Positions 50,235 through 51,899 of a DNA stretch of 51,899 nt are shown one piece after another. The stretch's first letter is position 1. Every line of letters begins with the position of its first letter. The stretch is from an uncultured Collinsella sp. (lineage in GTDB: Bacteria; Actinomycetota; Coriobacteriia; Coriobacteriales; Coriobacteriaceae): contig CATWVA010000014.1 of NCBI GenBank assembly GCA_958354105.1, forward strand, positions 1-51,899, read 5' to 3'. The notes under the pieces are model-generated. The model was not told where the DNA came from. It ran no database searches and worked only from the letters and a program-made list of their open reading frames with translations. The position numbers were made by a program, and so were the translations under genes.

Positions 50235-51074
50235 TTATTCCCCGGGGCGAATATTCGCGTAGAACTCCGCCCCATCATCGAGCCGCAGGATGCCCACGCG
50301 ACCGAACTCGGAGCCGGTGGCGGCAGCGCAGTCGATGTCGATGCGATCGGGCACACCGGCGGCATCCTCGCCGCCCAGGCGCACGATCTGCCCGCGGCCC
50401 GACTCCTCATCGAGCCCCGCAAGACCACCGACCTCGCAATAACGCCCGAGCGACACCGTTGGCGTGTGACCGCTCACCACGACCGGACCCTTGCCCCCGG
50501 CAGAAAGCAGCCCGGTCGGCGCATCCCAATAGCCGTGACGAATCCACAGCAGGTCATCGGCCGACTGCACCGCGAGCATCTGCTGCAGCAGCTCGCGATC
50601 GGCACCCACCGCTCCAACGCCATCGGCACAATCGACGCCATGCTCAAGCAAAAACGCGCGCGCCGCCTTCATCTCGATTCCAGCATGTACCAGCAGATAC
50701 GGGCGCTCCTCGGTCTCGGCCACCGCGTAGAGCGGCAGCGCGGCCATCCATCGCACGAGCTCCTCGTATGCGTCAAATTCCATGTCGTTGAGCTGCTCGC
50801 GCGTCGTCCAGCCACCGTTGATATCCCAGGTCTCGGCATCGAGCGGATCCTGGCCAATGATGGCATCGAGCATGATCTGCTCGTGATTGCCCTTGAGCAC
50901 GAGGGCGTTGGGCAGCGAGCGCACGAGCTTAATAACGCCGACCGGATCGGGCCCGCGATCGATCATGTCGCCCAGCACGTACAGCGTGTCGTCGGACGCC
51001 AGCGAAATCTTAGACAGGGCCTCGTCAAGCGCACGCACGTGCCCGTGAGCATCAGATGTCACATAGATCGCCAT
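50235..51074 (-). CDS. calcineurin-like metallophosphoesterase
   Basis: The 279-residue enzyme starts at an ATG behind AGGAGAGGCGTACC. The metallophosphoesterase motifs are in order: SDAHGH (D-x-H), LGDMIDRGPDP (GDxxDRG), LKGNHEQIM (GNHE), LVHAGI and VSGHTPT. They fit serine/threonine protein phosphatases of the PrpA/bacteriophage lambda type and ApaH-like enzymes. The substrate (phosphoprotein or dinucleoside polyphosphate) cannot be told from sequence. It is cytoplasmic and appears monocistronic. Confidence 0.92.
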   Translation of the reverse strand: MAIYVTSDAHGHVRALDEALSKISLASDDTLYVLGDMIDRGPDPVGVIKLVRSLPNALVLKGNHEQIMLDAIIGQDPLDAETWDINGGWTTREQLNDMEFDAYEELVRWMAALPLYAVAETEERPYLLVHAGIEMKAARAFLLEHGVDCADGVGAVGADRELLQQMLAVQSADDLLWIRHGYWDAPTGLLSAGGKGPVVVSGHTPTVSLGRYCEVGGLAGLDEESGRGQIVRLGGEDAAGVPDRIDIDCAAATGSEFGRVGILRLDDGAEFYANIRPGE

Positions 51075-51327
51075 GGTACGCCTCTCCTTGCATTGCGGCC
51101 AAAGCCCGGCGCCGCAACTAAAACTTCAAGTTGAACTTAAACGTTACCCATTGTACTCCGTTGCAATAAAGCTGGAAAGGGTTTCCGAGCAGAGGCAAAG
51201 ACGGCAGCCGTCTATGACGATATCGCGCACGCCCGCAATCCAACCCCATAAACCCACCATCTTTGGGTACAAATAACCGCAGACAACTAACCGTGCCACG
51301 CCAACCACCCAGGAGCGGACACCATCC

Positions 51328-51899
51328 ATGAACCAGATCCTTCTTTTTATCGGCCTCGTCATCATTTTGTGCCTGACCATCAAACCCATCGGCAAAAAGC
51401 TCCCCTTCCCCACCCTGCTTATCTTTATCGCGCTCGGCATGCTGTTGGGCGTCAACGGCCCGGCGCATATCGACTTTAGCGACTACGCACTCACCGAAAC
51501 CGTCTGCAGCACGGCGCTATTGTTCATCATGTTCTACGGCGGCTTTAACACCAACATAGACCGCGCCAAGCCCGTCGCCGCGCCGGCGGTGCTGCTGAGC
51601 ACGCTCGGCGTCGTCATCACCGCAGGCATCACCGGCGTGTTCGCCCACTTTGTGCTGGGCTTCGACTGGATCGGCGGCCTGCTGCTGGGCTCGGTCGTGG
51701 CGTCGACCGACGCGGCGAGCGTCTTTAGCGTGCTGCGCGAGCACAACCTGTCGCTAAAGGGCGGCACCGACTCGCTGCTCGAGGTCGAATCGGGCTCCAA
51801 CGACCCCGTCGCCTACATGCTCACCGCGGTACTCGCCACCCTCGCGGCGGGTGGCAACATCGACATTCCCGTGCTGCTGGCCAAGCAGATCATCCTGGG
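51328..51899 (+). CDS. CPA1-type cation/proton antiporter (5' part)
   Basis: The ATG at 51328 is preceded by AGGAGC and the frame stays open to the window edge (190 residues). The sequence opens with several membrane helices (QILLFIGLVIILCLTI, PTLLIFIALGMLLGV) and carries SVVASTDAASVFSVL and ESGSNDPVAYMLTAV, the unwound-helix ND(P) ion-binding signature of CPA1 antiporters such as NhaP2/CvrA. It would exchange potassium or sodium for protons. The C-terminal part lies outside the window. It is divergent from the phosphoesterase gene. Confidence 0.9.
   Translation, partial: MNQILLFIGLVIILCLTIKPIGKKLPFPTLLIFIALGMLLGVNGPAHIDFSDYALTETVCSTALLFIMFYGGFNTNIDRAKPVAAPAVLLSTLGVVITAGITGVFAHFVLGFDWIGGLLLGSVVASTDAASVFSVLREHNLSLKGGTDSLLEVESGSNDPVAYMLTAVLATLAAGGNIDIPVLLAKQIIL

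Overview
The window is a GC-rich bacterial chromosome segment whose gene content points to a gut Coriobacteriia, most likely a Collinsella. This is an inference from the combination of a compact SufC-B-D-S-U operon under an Rrf2 regulator, a CarD protein, a Rho factor with a very long disordered N-terminus, an MPKTG-anchored surface protein, a BspA-like leucine-rich repeat remnant, DinD, and an Fe-S scaffold/GGGtGRT gene pair. No rRNA is present to confirm it. Most starts have clear AGAAAGGA or GGGAGG ribosome binding sites, with some GTG/TTG starts.

Layout. (1) 1-7.3 kb is accessory: two small Cys-rich zinc proteins, a decayed BspA-like repeat region of very high GC, an AAA-ATPase-like protein whose ATPase and nuclease motifs both look degenerate, a sortase-anchored wall hydrolase candidate, and a MntA/HepT-type antitoxin/toxin pair. 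(2) 7.2-12.8 kb is the Fe-S assembly block: a divergent Rrf2 regulator and sufC-sufB-sufD-sufS-sufU with overlapping genes and a terminator. (3) 13.4-18.2 kb has an IS200/RAYT-like transposase with an altered HUH motif, a NifU/IscU-like scaffold with a GGGtGRT protein, and an FAD-dependent oxidoreductase. (4) 18.3-22.7 kb has dinD, a truncated tRNA-Lys remnant in a short duplication, a tRNA-His/Lys/Lys operon, an aminotransferase, an ROK sugar kinase and a VanZ protein. (5) 22.7-34 kb has rho, argS, carD, an HD hydrolase, proA and an S33 peptidase. (6) 34-51.9 kb has proB, pncB, tRNA-Ala, a PflX-like radical SAM protein, a 6S RNA candidate, a TagO/WecA-type transferase, trpS, an O6-alkylguanine-DNA alkyltransferase, DegV, MarR, a B3/B4 protein with an attenuator-like leader, pckA, lactate permease, a flippase, a phosphoesterase and a truncated cation/proton antiporter.

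The genes fit an anaerobic, mucosa-associated lifestyle: oxygen-sensitive cofactor assembly, amino acid and NAD salvage, PEP carboxykinase, lactate transport and cell-wall polymer synthesis. The intergenic regions are rich in dispersed palindromes. The clearest family has six copies at 30-45 kb, all with arms containing CCACCACAAAGG (or a covarying form) around a GGACAGG-type loop; compensated substitutions preserve the stem, and several copies sit where a terminator is needed. A second set shares a GGGACGGGGCTATTTT core inside unrelated complementary arms. These repeats, the leader of the B3/B4 gene, and the Fe-S scaffold/GGGtGRT pair are the least explained parts of the window.
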